From JBMNUL01 sp050946255 (GTDB lineage: Bacteria; Actinomycetota; Coriobacteriia; Coriobacteriales; CADBOM01), in assembly GCA_050946255.1 (NCBI GenBank), contig JBMNUL010000150.1, positions 1-6,350 on the forward strand: a stretch of DNA of 6,350 nt, given 5' to 3'. The notes beneath the pieces were generated by a model. That model saw nothing but the letters and a program-made list of their open reading frames with translations, searched no databases and was not told the origin of the DNA. How positions within the stretch are numbered: position 1 is the first letter of the stretch; each line of letters opens with the position of its first letter. Below, piece by piece: positions 4,960-6,350 of the stretch. The position numbers and the translations under genes are program-made.

Positions 4960-6350
4960 ATGAGCGGCAGAGTGATCATAGTGGCAAACCGGCTTCCGGT
5001 TTCCCTCAGCACAGATGAAAACGGCAACGACATCTTCGTCCAGAGCACAGGCGGACTGGCCACCGCTCTCGGACAACTTCACGCACAGGAGGGCAGCCTC
5101 TGGGTAGGCTCCTCGGACATACCCGCCGAAGAGAAAAATACCCAGCGCGCCTCCAACTACGAGAGCGAGTTATCCAAATCCAGATGCGTGCCCGTCTACC
5201 TCACAAAAGACGAGGTGCACGGCTTCTACGAGCAGTACTCCAACTCTGCGATCTGGCCCCTGTTCCACGACTTCCCGCAGTACGTGCGATTCAACCACGA
5301 ATACTGGAAGACATACATGCAGGTCAACCGCAAGTTCTGCGATGCCGTCCTAGAGCACGCCAACCCCGATGACACCATTTGGGTGCAGGACTACCATCTT
5401 ATGCTCCTGCCCAAGATGCTCCGCGAAGCACTGCCCGACGCATTGATCGGATTCTTTCTGCACATCCCCTTCCCCGACTACGAGACCTTCCGCATGCTCC
5501 CAGAGCGACGCGAGGTGCTCGAAGGCCTCCTCGGCGCCGACCTCATCGGCTTCCACACCTACGACTACATTCGCCACTTCCTATCGAGCTGTGGGCGCAT
5601 TCTCGGACTCGAGAACCGCATGGGATCGCTGCTCAACGGCAGCCGGCTGGTTCAGGTGGATGTGTTCCCTCTCGGCATCGACTACGAGCGCTTCGCCAGC
5701 CAAGGACGCGCCGAGCGCACAGCAGAGATCATCGAGCAGACCGAAGTCGGAAAACCACGCGGTCAAACCACCATGAAGAACATCGTGTCGGTCGACCGGC
5801 TCGACTACACCAAGGGAATCCCCGAGTTGCTGCGCGCCTACGACGCGTTCCTCGACCGCTACCCCGAATGGCAGGGGAAGGTCAGACTGTCGCTCCTGGC
5901 TGTTCCATCGCGTGAGACAGTTGCCGCATACACCTGGATCAAGCGCGAGGTTGACGAACTCGTCGGCAAAATAAACGGCAAGTACGCCCTAGCCGACTGG
6001 GTGCCGATCCGCTATTACTACCGGTCGCTCCCGTTCGAACAGCTCTGCGCGTTATACCGCAGCTGCGACGTGATGCTCGTGACCCCCCTCCGCGACGGCA
6101 TGAATCTCGTGAGCAAGGAATACCTCGCCGTGCACGATGGTGGAACCGGAGTTCTCGTGCTCTCGGAGATGGCGGGTGCCGCAGGCGAGCTGAGCGAGGC
6201 TCTTCTCGTGAATCCCTTCGACCGCGACTCCATCGTCGAGGCGCTGCACAAGGCTCTCACCATGCCGGAAGAAGAGCAACGCCACCGCAACTCGCTGATG
6301 CAGAGGCGGCTCTCCCGATACACCTCCGACAAGTGGGCAGAGGAGTTCAT
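4960..6350 (+). CDS. otsA: Trehalose-6-phosphate synthase (glycosyltransferase family 20), N-terminal part; 3' end outside window
   Basis: The enzyme transfers glucose from UDP-glucose to glucose-6-phosphate, giving trehalose-6-phosphate, the first step of the OtsA/OtsB route to the stress protectant trehalose. Only 463 codons are seen. By comparison with E. coli OtsA the key residues are in place: Arg11 in ANRLPVS, Gly31-Gly32 in STGGLA, Tyr90 and Trp99 for the sugar phosphate, Asp144 in QDYHLM, His168 in LHIPFP, Arg280 and Lys285 in DRLDYTKG, Asp379 in PLRDGMN and Glu387 in SKEY. Both Rossmann-type domains are therefore nearly complete. The ATG at 4960 has GAGAGG (4943-4948) 11 nt upstream, and the conserved N-terminus begins at once. 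Because the frame is open at the edge, a C-terminal trehalose-phosphatase domain (a bifunctional enzyme) is possible but not visible. It is more GC-rich than the genes to the left. Confidence 0.96.
   Translation, partial: MSGRVIIVANRLPVSLSTDENGNDIFVQSTGGLATALGQLHAQEGSLWVGSSDIPAEEKNTQRASNYESELSKSRCVPVYLTKDEVHGFYEQYSNSAIWPLFHDFPQYVRFNHEYWKTYMQVNRKFCDAVLEHANPDDTIWVQDYHLMLLPKMLREALPDALIGFFLHIPFPDYETFRMLPERREVLEGLLGADLIGFHTYDYIRHFLSSCGRILGLENRMGSLLNGSRLVQVDVFPLGIDYERFASQGRAERTAEIIEQTEVGKPRGQTTMKNIVSVDRLDYTKGIPELLRAYDAFLDRYPEWQGKVRLSLLAVPSRETVAAYTWIKREVDELVGKINGKYALADWVPIRYYYRSLPFEQLCALYRSCDVMLVTPLRDGMNLVSKEYLAVHDGGTGVLVLSEMAGAAGELSEALLVNPFDRDSIVEALHKALTMPEEEQRHRNSLMQRRLSRYTSDKWAEEF

Noticed and set aside
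5379..5915. 178-codon plus-strand open frame inside otsA
   Set aside because: Arg/Pro/His-rich out-of-frame reading of the GC-rich otsA sequence, whose true frame keeps all catalytic residues.

Overview
The window looks like chromosomal DNA of a mid-GC, probably actinobacterial anaerobe. Coriobacteriia is my best guess, from the feel of the proteins and the mixed codon use; the sequence does not prove it. The left ~700 bases are visibly AT-rich. The rest is closer to 50-60% GC, and the most GC-rich part is the trehalose gene at the right edge. No rRNA, tRNA, insertion sequence, transposase or CRISPR array was seen.

Layout, left to right. (1) An AT-rich minus-strand gene for a 112-residue single-pass membrane protein (36-374). 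(2) A plus-strand PD-(D/E)XK nuclease-like gene (700-1548) broken by an in-frame TGA at 1318-1320. The stop sits one codon before the D-x-K catalytic motif, and the frame stays open and family-like for another 75 codons. (3) A divergent pair: an HxlR-type regulator (minus, 1621-1980) and a zinc alcohol dehydrogenase (plus, 2232-3188). Their predicted promoters lie face to face on the same ~37 bp and share an inverted repeat. (4) A strong bidirectional stem-loop (3302-3339), then a ten-helix EamA/DMT transporter on the minus strand (3352-4263, GTG start). (5) About 700 bases without a convincing gene, holding a perfect 10-bp inverted repeat and a degenerate CCAA-rich tandem repeat with a 91-bp offset. 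(6) The first 463 codons of a trehalose-6-phosphate synthase (otsA, from 4960), which runs off the right edge.

How the genes may work together. The HxlR gene and the dehydrogenase form a typical regulator-plus-target pair, probably answering reactive aldehydes, quinones or thiol stress. The dehydrogenase keeps its catalytic zinc ligands but lacks the whole structural-zinc loop. The transporter and otsA have separate transcription starts and no evident link to that pair. The membrane protein and the broken nuclease may be the remains of an accessory or defence locus, but nothing beyond motif, base composition and proximity supports that. The points most worth a second look are the stop codon inside the nuclease active site, the lobe-less dehydrogenase, the overlapping divergent promoters and the CCAA repeat tract.
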